A stretch of DNA of 64,000 bases. It comes from Hormiphora californensis (lineage: Eukaryota > Ctenophora > Tentaculata > Cydippida > Pleurobrachiidae). The stretch spans positions 2,766,821 through 2,830,820 of the forward strand of contig CM035358.1 in assembly GCA_020137815.1 (NCBI GenBank), given 5' to 3'. Shown here piece after piece: positions 13,247 through 29,932 of this stretch (position 1 is its first letter; the number at the start of each line of letters is the position of its first letter). The notes under the pieces are model-generated. The model did not search any database and was not told the origin of the DNA. It saw only the letters and a list, made by a program, of their open reading frames with translations. The position numbers and the translations under genes are program-made.

Positions 13247-13586
13247 ACGCGGTGCATGTTAAACCCACTGTGGGGGAGATTTGTCCGATCAGAGAGAGAG
13301 GGAAATACCCGGAAAATTAGCAACCGATTGGAGGACAAAGAACAATGGCAACACGACAAATTACCCCCCACCCAGAGCAGCCGGGACCCAAATAATAGAC
13401 AGATTTTCCAAGGAGTGGTGGACTAGACCGTCCACCTTGGCACCTAACTAATCATGATACCTCCCACTGTTAGCATGAAAAAACTAGTAGATGAAGCAAA
13501 ACTCGAAAGAATTCATCTAATACCTACTCCTAATGTATTTCTTAGCTCATTTTGCTACTCATTATGTTACTAATCATGTTACTAAC

Positions 13587-16076
13587 CTACGACAACGTGG
13601 TCGATCTCCGCCTGTAAGTCAGCCGCAGGATCTGAAGATGGGGTACGGGGTCCTGGTGCTGGGGGCGTAGTATTGGTAGGGGTTGCTGCCGTTGTTACTG
13701 GGGTGCTACAGTTGTTCATGTTGGGCTCAAGTTTCACCTGGTGGAAAATGTGGGAGTTAAAAAACGAATCACTCACATAATTTTCTGGAATTTAACTATT
13801 GAATCATTCATGTGAGAATAATTAATACTGGAATTACAACCAACCTGCACAGTTGAATTATTGTTGCTGTTAGTGATACTGTTGGGGGTAAGTAGAGCAG
13901 TTGGCGTCGTTGTGTCCATGGGGGTATCCTTTCCACCCTCCCCACTATCGCTACCACTCTCCTGTTCTAGCTCCTTTATTTTTAGTTTAATGCAACAACC
14001 ACTCTTCTGAAGGCTATTCAGGGCGTCTACCACCTCTCGATTTGAGCTGACCTGCAAATATAAAGGGGGTAGTAACTCAGCAAAAAGGGCGTGTATAAAT
14101 TGTAGAAATGGAACAACACTCCAAAGTGCAGAACTTTACTAAAATATTAAGACCTACTAAAAATGAGTTGTAGCTGGTAAACTCGGCAGTAAAAAAAACT
14201 CGTGCACAAACTATAAAGTGTACTCAGGAGAAAGACCGATTGGAGAATGGAAGAAAGCTAGAAAAATGCAGATTTTAACAACTATTCAGTAGAATAATAT
14301 GGGTAATATGGTAGTTCTGGGCTGAACATTTTCGACCGCTTTAAAGCGCTTTAAAGCGTTTGAGAAAGCGCTTTATAGCGCTATAAAGCGCTTTAAAGCG
14401 GTACCGCTTTAAAGCGCACCGCTTTAAAGCGCTTTTAAAGCGCTAAAAGCGCTTTAAAGCGATTCTTGTAACGATTTAAAGCGCTTTTGAAAGCGCTATA
14501 AAGCGCTTTCGCAAGCGCTTTAAAGCGCTACCGCTTTAAAGCGCTTTTTTTTGTTCAAAATCCAAAAATAAAGCGCTTTAAAGCGCTTTAAAAGCGCTTT
14601 AAAAAGCGCTATAAAGCGCTTTTAAGAACGCTTTATAGCGCTTTAAAGCGCTTTAAATCGTACAGTAGCGCTTTAAAGCGCTTTTTAAAGCACTTTTAAA
14701 AGCGGTCTAAAAAGCACTTTTAAAAAGCACTTTTAAAAAGCGCTACAAAGCGCTATAAAGCGCTTTTTAAAGCGCTATAAAGCGCTTTGTAGCGCTACAA
14801 AAAGCGCTTTATAGCGCTTTAAAAAGCGCTTTATAGCGCTTTCGAAAGCGCTTTATAGCGCTTTATAGCGCTTTGAAAAGCGCTTTAAAAAGCGCTTTTT
14901 ATAGCGCTACAAAGCGCTTTAAAGCGCTATAAAAAGCGCTTTTTAGCGCTTTAAAAAGCGCTATGAAAAGCGATTTCGAAAGCGCCTTTTAGCGCTACAA
15001 AAAGCGCTTTAAAGCGCTATAAAAAGCGCTTTAAAGCGCTTTATAGCGCTATAAAAAGCGCTTTAAAAAGCGGTTTTAAAAGCGCTTTAAAGCGCTATAA
15101 AAAGCGCTTTATAGCGCTTTGTAGCGCTTTTAAAAGCGCTTTCGAAAGCGCTATAAAGCGCTAGAAAGCGCTTTAAAGCGTTTGAGAAAGCGCTTTATAG
15201 CGCTTTTTAAAGCGCTTTTAAAGCGCTTTAAAGCGCTTTATTTTTGGATTTTGAACAAAAAAAGCGCTTTAAAGCGGTAGCGCTTTAAAGCGCTTGCGAA
15301 AGCGCTTTATAGCGCTTTCGAAAGCGCTTTAAATCGTTACAAGAATCGCTTTAAAGCGCTTTTAGCGCTTTAAAAGCGCTTTAAAGCGGTGCGCTTTAAA
15401 GCGGTACCGCTTTAAAGCGCTTTATAGCGCTATAAAGCGCTTTCTCAAACGCTTTAAAGCGCTTTAAAGCGGTCGAAAATGTTCAGCCCAGAACTACCAT
15501 ATTACCATAATATGAACTCAAGTCGCTGAAGTGCGTGTGCGTCTGAGTGGGGCTTCCCCGAACAAAATAACTCTTAGCAGTGCCAGTCACAACTCTGCTG
15601 CAAATACACCATGCTCGAACACAATGTTACATGCTAGTTCCTTACCGGTCAAAATGAAAAACTGAGATATCTAGGCAATTATGATAACTGGTAATAATTG
15701 TTATTTTACAAATCTGTGTTACAAAGTTACGACGTTCGGGAACACTACAATCAGGATCTGTCATGATTCAAGACAAATATTATTATCTTAGTAAGATAGA
15801 GAGAGAGACGATGGTTGTGATGTTACTACCCTCCCTAAATCTACTAAGATTTCTACTCACCGTAATCTCGTCATCGTCATCATCAACATAGCTTAACCGA
15901 ACATTCCCGTTACTATAACAATCAAAGTCGTACTGCCGTGATAACAAATTCAGGATGTCATCGTACGGTTTCTCGTGGTCAAGAATCTTGAACTTTCTGA
16001 TCTCATCCCGGTATGCTACCTTCACGTATATTCCCCCGTTCAAACAGTGCTCGATAGCATCATTCTGCATTTTCAT
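13587..16076 (-). CDS. PB1-domain protein, N-terminal exons (partial)
   Basis: Three minus-strand exons join in frame: 16076-15861 (ATG at 16076), 14051-13845 and 13737-13587, leaving phase 1 at the last donor. Residues about 16-100 fit a PB1 fold: a basic first strand with Lys (YVKVAYRDEIRKF) and an acidic OPCA-like loop (SYVDDDDDEITV, followed by SNREVVDAL), so both interaction faces may be present. PB1 domains pair with other PB1 domains in signalling and autophagy adaptors (aPKC, p62, NBR1, TFG, MEKK2/3); the order is closest to the NBR1/TFG style. What follows is Ser/Thr/Pro/Asn-rich and includes VKLEP, a sumoylation-type motif common in transcription factors. The start is uncertain: the ATG is preceded by TCTGTCAG, which could be an acceptor. 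Downstream exons were not found, so the protein is incomplete. It may be the 5' end of the homeobox gene at 2.4-4.9 kb, which lies on the same strand. Confidence 0.65.
14302..15506. mobile_element. Foldback element built of AAAGCGCTTT units, with 8-bp target duplication
   Basis: A 1205-base element is an almost perfect inverted repeat of itself. Its ends read GGTAATATGGTAGTTCTGGG, then GCTGAACATTTTCGACCGC, and mirror exactly at the right end. Both sides are flanked by ATAATATG (14294-14301 and 15507-15514), a perfect 8-bp target-site duplication, proving insertion as a unit. The interior consists of dozens of variants of the self-complementary word AAAGCGCTTT (TTTAAAGCGCTTTAAA, TATAGCGCTATA), so each unit is a palindrome inside a larger palindrome. 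A TTTTTTTTGTTCAAAATCC island at about 14547 has its mirror at about 15240. It sits in the intron between the first two PB1 exons. No coding capacity. An 8-bp duplication fits hAT- or P-like transposases; which enzyme moved it is unknown. Confidence 0.92.
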
Positions 16077-16077
16077 C

Positions 16078-16993
16078 CTGACAGAGAGCGGGTACTATTT
16101 CAATGTGCAACAATGGGTCACAATTTGGAATTATTCACTCTTTAGGGATGTCAAGATAAGCAGAGATTGAGAACTCGAAACAAAAAAATACAAATCTAGA
16201 ATACAAATCACAACTCAAGATGCAACATCAAACAAATCAAAGTTCAAACTAAAACAAGTAAGCACGTACTACATACTACAGGAAAAGGTTTAACAGCAGT
16301 TTTCACTTGGTTTAACAAGATGAGGAAACACAAATTACGAGTCAATAACAAAGAAACAGGACACCAACATTAGGGTATTAGGAAAACAACTGAGTGGAAA
16401 GCGAACCCAATCAACGAAAGCTAATTACGATAATTAAGCAATGTAGTTTTTGAGGAGGGTGAAGGGCAAGTGTAACGCGTGTGTGGTAACGCACGACTGG
16501 CTTGGGTCGCGTCCCAACACGTGAACGGTGAAAGAGAGCCCGTGGCGCGCCTTACAGCCAGAGCCGGGCTGAGCTGAGCTGAGTTGATCTGAGCTCTGAA
16601 CTTGTATTGGGTGAGCGCGCAGCTATGTAAACAAAAATGCAGCAGTTGAACGATTTCGTAGCGTGTTACATTAAACACTTGAAAAAGCGGCGCAAAGTGG
16701 CAAAATAAATGCTGCTTTTAAAAAAATCAAAAATGTAAGATTTTCGTGATTTTCGTGATTTTTGTGATTTTCGTTGTTCCCTTTTCACTTTTGTTGACTG
16801 TTCTCCCTCTAAAGTGCAGCTTTTGAGATCTCTAGCGCTAGCATTCCGTCATTTTAGTCGTTTTAAATATATTTGTATCGCCTAAATTGCTTTGTCACAC
16901 CTTAAACCAGAAATAAAGCAACTTTCAAAATTCACCAAAAATGGTCGATATCTCATTCCCAATCCCGAATTCGGTAGGAGTTAGGGGAAGGAA
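16078..16993. other. Intergenic region between divergent PB1 and BAF-like genes
   Basis: This holds the likely promoters of the minus-strand PB1 gene and the plus-strand BAF-like gene. A tandem GAGCTGAGCT run lies near 16566-16592 and a repeated GATTTTCGT motif near 16740-16775. No reading frame with support was seen. Confidence 0.5.
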
Positions 16994-17449
16994 ATGGAAA
17001 CCCCGGCCTCGGTTAAGATGAAGGAATTCCTGTCAGGACCCATGGGCGATAAACCTGTAAGCGCTCTCCCTGGAGTAGAAAGTGGCATTGAAACGAAACT
17101 TATCGCTGAGGTGCGGCGTCTGGTTTGAAATCTAGGTCTTAGGATAAACTCTTAAAATTAGCAGAACTGGCACATAAACTTATTATGGTCTCTGTCCTTT
17201 CCAGGGGTTTACGCACGCATATTCCGTTCTTAGTAAATTTCTTATGCTGAGCAAAAGTGAGGCCAAACTGTCCTGCTGGCTTGAAGAAAGTATGGGAGCC
17301 GAGCCTCATCAAGGTACACAGATATTGAGTAACTCGACCATTTGTTTCAAAGAGTTGTTGTGTTGCAATTTGAATGCTGAAGTTGTTCCCCCTTTTTAGC
17401 TCAAGATTGTGCGAGGTGTCTCCGGGAATGGTGCGAGATATTCATGTAG
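16994..17449 (+). CDS. Divergent BAF (barrier-to-autointegration factor) paralogue
   Basis: Three exons (16994-17110, 17205-17313, 17400-17449) give 91 residues, with introns at the same positions and phases as the canonical BAF gene just downstream. BAF is a small dimeric protein that binds double-stranded DNA and LEM-domain proteins at the nuclear envelope. Family marks kept here: GPMGDKPVSALPGV near the N-terminus, GFTHAYSVLSKFLML in the middle and the DCARCLREWCEIFM end. Changed: the helix-hairpin-helix core GIGEVLG of the neighbour reads GVESGIE here, and the N-terminal TSQK, site of VRK phosphorylation in animal BAF, is absent. The central helix is also less charged (SEAKLSCWLEES). The protein may therefore have altered DNA binding or act as a heterodimer partner, as known for the human paralogue BANF2; this is inference. 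Exon 1 uses the less common donor GTGCGG. Confidence 0.85.
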
Positions 17450-17584
17450 CAGCAGACAATCAGCACCTTGGAATACTGCATCATTGTTGAAATTGTTTGA
17501 GACGAGATGTTTGTTTCTCGCTTTATATTATTTGTAACCCTCATTTTCACTATTTCCCTTCCCTGCAGTAGTAGCAGACTAGCC

Positions 17585-18193
17585 ATGTCGACATCACAAA
17601 AGATGAAGGACTTCACGTCCGAGCCCATGGGTGATAAACCTGTCAAGGCACTAGCGGGAATTGGAGAAGTTCTAGGAGATAAACTTATTGAGGAGGTCAG
17701 TAAACTAAATTTTATTCCACGAGTGTTTATTGTGGCCTTATGTATGTGTTTAACTTTAAAGGTCAAAGATTTAACCACCGTGTCTTTATCATCCCTAATT
17801 AGGAGTGCTGTACACATTTTAGTATGCATGACAGTTAGCGTCTATCTCAAATTGCTGCTATTATAGCTCTCTCATTAAATTCTCACTCTCCCAGGGATTT
17901 ACATACGCCTATACAGTTTTGGGTCAGTTCCTTGTGCTTGGAAAAGACGAAGAGCTGCTGAAAATGTGGCTGAAAGACCGAGTGAGGGCTAATTCCAAAC
18001 AAGGTAAAGAAGTGGTTCTTTTTTAACCACTTTATATTTTGTCTTTCTTGATATTATCGCCTTTGTTGTTTGTCTCTTTAGCCAACCATGTTTAACTTTT
18101 TTAATACCACATGACGTCCAGTTCTGACAACCACTCCTTTCAGCTGGCGACTGTGCCCGATGTCTCAAGGAGTGGTGCGATGCTTTCTTGTAA
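17585..18193 (+). CDS. BANF1: Barrier-to-autointegration factor
   Basis: Three exons (17585-17695, 17895-18003, 18144-18193) encode 89 residues, the same length as human BAF. The protein starts [10 protein letters not shown], keeping the Thr/Ser pair that VRK kinases phosphorylate, continues with [19 protein letters not shown] (helix-hairpin-helix that grips the DNA backbone), [19 protein letters not shown], and ends [13 protein letters not shown] cross-bridges DNA, binds LEM proteins and lamins, and helps rebuild the nuclear envelope after mitosis. It lies 136 bases after the divergent copy, in the same direction and with matching intron positions, so the two arose by tandem duplication. The SR-protein gene begins 300 bases downstream on the same strand. 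The start is chosen for its CCATGT context and for family length. Confidence 0.96.
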
Positions 18194-18492
18194 CCGGAGT
18201 GCGTGCTACAATTGGTTTTGTTTTACTAATTTTTAATATGCACTTTTTATTCAAATTTGTAGCCTTTTCTCTCTCTATATCTCTCTTCAAAAAGACACAG
18301 TGTGATGTTACTCGACCATGTCTCCTATTTATTAGTTGTTATAAAAAATAAGTTGTTCAAACATATATTCAATTATCGCTGTTTGTAATTTAACCACTTT
18401 TACTATAAAATCCTTTGTCCCTAATAAAATACACCCCTAGATCCTATCCTCTATTGAATCCGCCCCAAATAAACTTTTCAATTTCTATAGCC

Positions 18493-20567
18493 ATGTCGCG
18501 AGACAATTGGGAAGGTGCTGACCCCAAGTACATAGGCAAGTGTTATATTGGTGGCCTGGGTGGTGATGTTACCCGGGGACAGATAGAAGAGGAATTCAGG
18601 GAGTTTGGGTCAATCAGGGAAATCTGGGTGGCACATAACCCTCCCGGTTTTGCGTTTGTGGAGTTTTACGAAGAGAGAGATGGTGAGTAAGGCGGTTTTT
18701 ACTTACTTGAACTCTGTCTTTTGTCGTTGAACACCAATCACCCCGCCACATTGATTTATTATTTCTCATTTCTCAATCATTTTCTTTGTCTCATTGCTTT
18801 GTCTCAGGGACGGATGCTATCCGAGCTATGGATGGAAAGAGAGTGTTTGGCTACAAGCTGTCTGTGGAGGCCAGTCATGGGAAAAAGAGTAAGAAGAAAC
18901 GGTATCTTGAGGATGTGAGATGCTACAAGTGAGTGCTCATCTTTGCATTGTCCATAAAGTTATCCGAAAGAGAGATATAGAGGGTTTGAACTGGTTTGAA
19001 TAGCCCTCCAACGGCCCTTGTCCTTACCAGTTCCTTGTTCTTTAACCGTTCTAAATAGTTTTCAATTCTGACTTACCCCATTCGTATTCCACATGACTAA
19101 CCTCCGATCCCCCCAGTTGTAACAGGTGGGGTCATCTTGCCAAAGTGTGTACCCGTAGCAGTAGGGACTACAAGAATAATTCACCGGGTCGACGTGGCCG
19201 ATCTCGTTCATTCTCTCCCGGTCCTGGACGAGGCAGGAGGTCTCCTCCCAGATACCGATCCAGGTTAGAAATAAAACCTGAGTAGCTAGCTAACCTCGAA
19301 ATTACATTTCTCCTGCAAAAAAAGACATAACATTGCATTTCAAATGTTTGAATCTTCATTTTTAACACTTTCCACCTTCCTAGGTCGCCACGACGCTCCA
19401 GGTCCCCTCGCCGCCGATCTCCATCTCCCCGCCGCCGATCTCCCTCTCCCCGACGACGATCTCCCCCTCGACGTGACCGATCTGGATCTAGGCGAAGATC
19501 TGGATCCCGAAAAAGGTCCGGGTCCAGGCGACGATCCGGCTCTAGGCGGCGATCTGGCTCCGGATCCAGGCGACGATCCGTCTCTAGGAAACGGTCCGGG
19601 TCCAGGCGACGATCCGGCTCTAGAAAGAGGTCCGGTTCCAGGCGGCGATCTGGATCCCGAAAAAGGTCTGGCTCCCGAAAAAGGTCTGGCTCCAGGCGAC
19701 GATCTGGCTCTAGACGACGATCTGGATCCCGAAAAAGGTCCAGCTCTAGGAAGAGGTCCGGCTCCCGTAAAAAGTCAAGGAGTCCCTCTCGAAAGAGGTC
19801 CCGATCTGGGTCTCGAAAGAGGAGCAGGTCTGGGTCTCGAAAGAGGAGCAGGTCTGGTTCTGTGAAGAAAGAGAGAGTATCTGCCTCACCCCACCGATCT
19901 AGATCTCGAGATAAAAGAGCAAGGAGTGGCTCTCGGTCACCGCGAAGGTGCGTGTGTTGTTGTTTTTGTAAACCTACATCCTAGTTATATTTTACACATT
20001 TCCATCGGCGAGACAATCATAACAAACATCTTCCTCCTTCAGGAGTGAAAGTCCATCAGAACGATCAAAAAGGTAAGAACTGACATTTGGGGACAAATCC
20101 AAACTTTTTAAACCCCAAAAAGAACTTGTCCATTTCAATCTTCCCACACAATCTCTCTTGTACAGTTAGTTGCTACTGAATTTTCAACTTAATTCTACAT
20201 TCAACTACTGCTAAAATTCAACAACTCAACTACTTAATTCAACTAATTACTACTACTACTACTACTACTGTCTGTGTGTAATTCAACCACTACACTGAGA
20301 GCTACAATCCACCACTCTCCGTATGCTCTAGTTTAACCACACTCGCCCCCTGTCGCATACGTAAGTGTGTGCTTTATTGGGAGAGATAAAGGGTGGCCCG
20401 AAAAAACATTGCCGCCCAAATGTTCAGCTAAACCGTGACCCTGTTTGTTTGAAATGAAAGTCACCTAAATTCTTCTTTTTGTCATAAGAGTTCCTACATT
20501 AACACCCTTTTTATTCAGATCACGAGACGACCAAGACCAGGAATTTGTTGACAAAGACGATATGTAA
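18493..20567 (+). CDS. SRSF7: SR splicing factor with RRM, zinc knuckle and RS domain (SRSF7-like)
   Basis: Six exons (18493-18682, 18808-18928, 19117-19263, 19384-19947, 20043-20072, 20519-20567) sum to 1101 bases, 366 residues. An RRM spans about residues 14-90, with RNP2 as CYIGGL and RNP1 as GFAFVEF. A CCHC zinc knuckle follows (CYNCNRWGHLAKVC), the feature that separates SRSF7 from the closely related SRSF3. Exon 4 encodes a very long RS domain, about 188 residues of RSGSRRR/RSGSRKR/SPRRR units. The C-terminus is acidic (DDQDQEFVDKDDM). SR proteins bind exonic enhancers, recruit U1 and U2AF, and take part in mRNA export; the RS domain is phosphorylated by SRPK and CLK kinases. At about 235 residues human SRSF7 is shorter, mostly because of its RS domain. 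Repeated 12-18-base units in exon 4 suggest growth by slippage. The orthology to SRSF7 is by domain order; the symbol is a best match. Confidence 0.92.
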
Positions 20568-21053
20568 ATCCTTTGGGGGGAAATGGTCATCATATCAGGA
20601 GAAAGTGACACCAAGAAAAACGGATATTTCAAGAGACTCGTGTTTTTATTTTAGCCAGAAAGAGTTGTATCAGCTGCAGCTGTGTTCTAACTTTGTTTAC
20701 TTTTGAGATAACGCCTTTTCTTTACTTCTGGCTCGATAGATCTGTCCAGACTCCACTCTCCAGTGTTGGACACTGTGGGACACAAGGCGGGGTGGCATTG
20801 AAATGGATTCCGAACGGAACGCGCGGCCATTGAGGGTGGTCTCCCAAGTTGAAAGTACAGCATTTCAGCACTGCTCGCACGTCTCTGAAGGCGGGGTAGT
20901 TTTGCACGCGCAAATAATAACGCGCGCCGCGTTTTAATACCGAATTGATAAAAACGTGAACTTTTTCAGCTGCAAATGACTTTTCAACACGTTTTTTGTC
21001 GTTTCGTTCCGCTTTCCAAGTTCCCAAACATTCAAAATACCCCTTCCCCTAGA

Positions 21054-21368
21054 ATGTTCAATCTAGCAAGGACCGTTCGTCCTGCTGCCATAGCTCGATT
21101 TAGTCGAGCTTGTGCCAGCACCCATACTGGTCAATCATACGAAGTGAACGACCCCCGAAACGCCCGATTTATCGGAGGAAAAATGAAGGAAGTGAACCCC
21201 AACTTTGCTGTCAATATGGTAGCTGCGGAACCCATCGATGTGGTTGGTAAAACACACATTTATTGCGATGGAGGGCACGGAGCTCTTGGACACCCCAGGG
21301 TTTTCATTAATTTGGAAAAGGGAGTTACAAAGTCGTGCGGGTACTGCGGTAAACAGTTTAGAGCTTGA
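21054..21368 (+). CDS. NDUFS6: NADH dehydrogenase (ubiquinone) iron-sulfur protein 6, mitochondrial
   Basis: A single exon encodes 104 residues. The N-terminus MFNLARTVRPAAIARFSRAC is basic and free of acidic residues, as in a mitochondrial targeting peptide. The C-terminal half has the family signature CDGGHGALGHPRVFINL followed by CGYCGKQFR: one Cys and one His plus a CxxC pair, the zinc site of this complex I N-module subunit. The subunit is needed for late assembly of complex I in the inner membrane. An in-frame ATG at 20976 would add 26 residues; I prefer 21054 for the targeting peptide and the family length. The gene has no intron, unlike its neighbours, and no poly(A) remnant or flanking repeat suggests a retrocopy. 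The region just upstream is rich in CGCG and includes ACGCGCAAATAA near 20906. Confidence 0.95.
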   Translation: MFNLARTVRPAAIARFSRACASTHTGQSYEVNDPRNARFIGGKMKEVNPNFAVNMVAAEPIDVVGKTHIYCDGGHGALGHPRVFINLEKGVTKSCGYCGKQFRA

Positions 21369-21628
21369 ATTGTTGTGATATAAATTATAAGACTGTTTTG
21401 GAAGAGAGACTAATGCATCTTATTTGGTTATGAGCATAATGATGAGTTTTATAGTGAACGAAGATCAGATTGTTTTCTCTATGTGGCATATTTAACCACA
21501 CTATTTTGAATGAGCCCTCCCTCTTGGAATGAATCCAGGCCAGAGAGCAAGTCCGTTTTCTAATTCTCCCACCTTCTCCCTTCTAGTTACATGATCAATG
21601 TGAGAAGTGGCGATGAGGCAAGCGTGGC

Positions 21629-28147
<6,519 letters not shown>

Positions 28148-29932
28148 ATTTTATTTTTTTCTCTTTTTTTCTGTAAAATATGATGTATAATGACACGCTT
28201 CGTTTTTTGTTTTCATATGCACTGCAATCCTTCGAATTTGAATTGTCCTTGGGATTGAGTTATCGGGTGGCACACAAGGACACTCGCATCGGAAGTCCAA
28301 ACGTCACACTCCCAGATACCTCCTACCACACTCCAGAAAAGTTGTCGTCAGACGAATCTGATTTTGGGCTTGGTCGTTGCCACAGCACTTGCATGGAAGG
28401 CGCCGGGTGTCGATTGTGGACCTGAATGCCCGGCGCGCTCTCGTACAGATCACGCGCGGAATTATAGTGGTACGCGCAAATAAATCGCCGCGCCCCGAAT
28501 GAAAAAGTGTTGCGCGTTTTGAAATTTAGAGCTCAAATCCACTGAACGAAAATGTTTAAAAAAACTTCAAAAATCCAAAAGGAAAACATGTTTTTCTGTC
28601 CTCGGCTCTTGTTTTACTACATTTTAAGTAAATATCTGTCCCTTAACAGACCAAAGGAAGATTTAAGGACTAGAATACATTGATACTCATTAGTTTCAAT
28701 TTTTAAGACGTCAATAAATTTTGTTTGGCGCCCAGGGGCGGTGCACGGCTTTCTGAATTCAGCTGCGCTCGCCCCTCTGCGGACGGGGCCAGTGGCGAAA
28801 GCCCCAGTCAACAAGAGCGGGTGGGTGTGTCGCCTGTAGGGAGCAGAGTCCCCGCAAACAGGGTTGAGGGTACAGAGCTGCAAGGTTGGGGCGGTGCCTC
28901 AGGAAAATTTTTTGGCGACTATGGCCTACAGATATCCAAAAAATAATCTTCAAGAACAAACTGAAGAATTTTTAACTGAATGGAGTCTCGACAGTCTACA
29001 TCCTATCCATAATTACCGATTTTACTTGTGTGTCTTAGTGCAGGGACTGAGTTATGCTTAATTTTTGCTCTGTACTGGGATTGACGTTGATTGAACTCAT
29101 TCTCAGTGTGAAATTCACTCATATTTTTGTTTTAAAGTTAAGATTTGTCTCAATAGTTATGCAACCCTCTTTCCCCGTAAAATAAGTTACAAACGCTATA
29201 CCATTTAACCATCCTCTGTCTTCTACTGCAGTCACAGACAAGAATAAATATTGAATTTTCACATATTTGTTCTTTCCGAGAGTTTTGTAACACAGTTAAC
29301 ACCCGCCCCATTCTTGCTTCTCACACTTGCCCTGTTAGAGAAAGAGAGAAAAGAGAATAGTATTCTCTCTTTCTCTAATACCCTGACCCACCATTCAAAT
29401 AACACACATTTAGTACTGATGTTACTCAGTAGTACTACTCGCTCCTCCTATTCGACATTCAACTCTATTTTCTCTCTGTCGACATATTAAAGCCTCTCCC
29501 ATTTTTTACCTCTCTCTTTTTTGTCTCTCCATCACTCTCTCCATCACTCTCTCCTTCTCTCTACTCTCGTACAAGACACACTAATTCTCCGTCCCACTTC
29601 TTAGCGTGCCCTCAGCTATTGGTAAGATGCTATGTGCTGCTGCTGCTGCTACGGTGCTCTAAATTAGCGCCCCCTCTTGTAAGTTGCCCCTTGGTTAATT
29701 ATTGCAAAAATAGTTGGAAAGTATGTGAGGGTGAGAGGAGAGAGAGAGATTTGGAAAGTATGCGAGGTAGAGGGAGAGAGAGATAGCTGAGAGAGGGAGA
29801 TTCAGAGTGAGAGAGTTCTAGCAAAGTAAGAAAAAAAATGAAGGTAACATATTTTTCAAGTGAGCAGTGTGTGAGTGCGTGTGATTGAACGGCGTTGATT
29901 CCTCCTCCTATTGCTTCGCCTCCCTTCCAAAC
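28148..29932. other. Intergenic region between the two unrecognised genes
   Basis: A CGCG-rich patch at about 28425-28520 includes ACGCGCAAATAA, also found upstream of NDUFS6, so it may be promoter sequence. A 46-codon frame from 28920 (MAYRYPKNNLQEQTEEF start) has no supporting features. A GC-rich block at 28730-28870 gives open frames on both strands with no recognisable domain. CT-rich runs occur at 29500-29570. No gene is called. Confidence 0.4.

Larger units (their letters stand above)
4893..13586. other. 8.7-kb repeat-rich stretch with no exon recognised
   Basis: No frame with convincing splice sites or a known domain was found on either strand. The sequence holds (GA)n or (CT)n tracts (5534-5582, 5818-5884, 6481-6538, 6930-6964, 12470-12566, 13153-13244), an 8-base minisatellite (8471-8606) and a damaged-looking homopolymer region (11340-12185). 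If the PB1 exons upstream and the homeodomain exons downstream form one gene, this is intron with at least one undetected exon, because the flanking splice phases (1 and 2) do not match. Otherwise it holds the 3' end of one gene and the 5' end of the other. Confidence 0.6.

Noticed and set aside
14302-15506. Regularly spaced GCGCTTTAAAGCGC units considered as a CRISPR array or a centromeric satellite
   Set aside because: There are no unique spacers, the host is a eukaryote, and the unit block is bounded by inverted ends and an 8-bp target duplication, which identify an inserted element.
21054-21368. NDUFS6 considered as a processed retrocopy because it has no intron
   Set aside because: The frame and zinc ligands are intact, it has a CGCG-rich upstream region, and no poly(A) remnant or direct repeats flank it.
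28617-28946. Overlapping frames on both strands in a GC-rich block
   Set aside because: No splice context, no domain and no start context; open because of high GC content.
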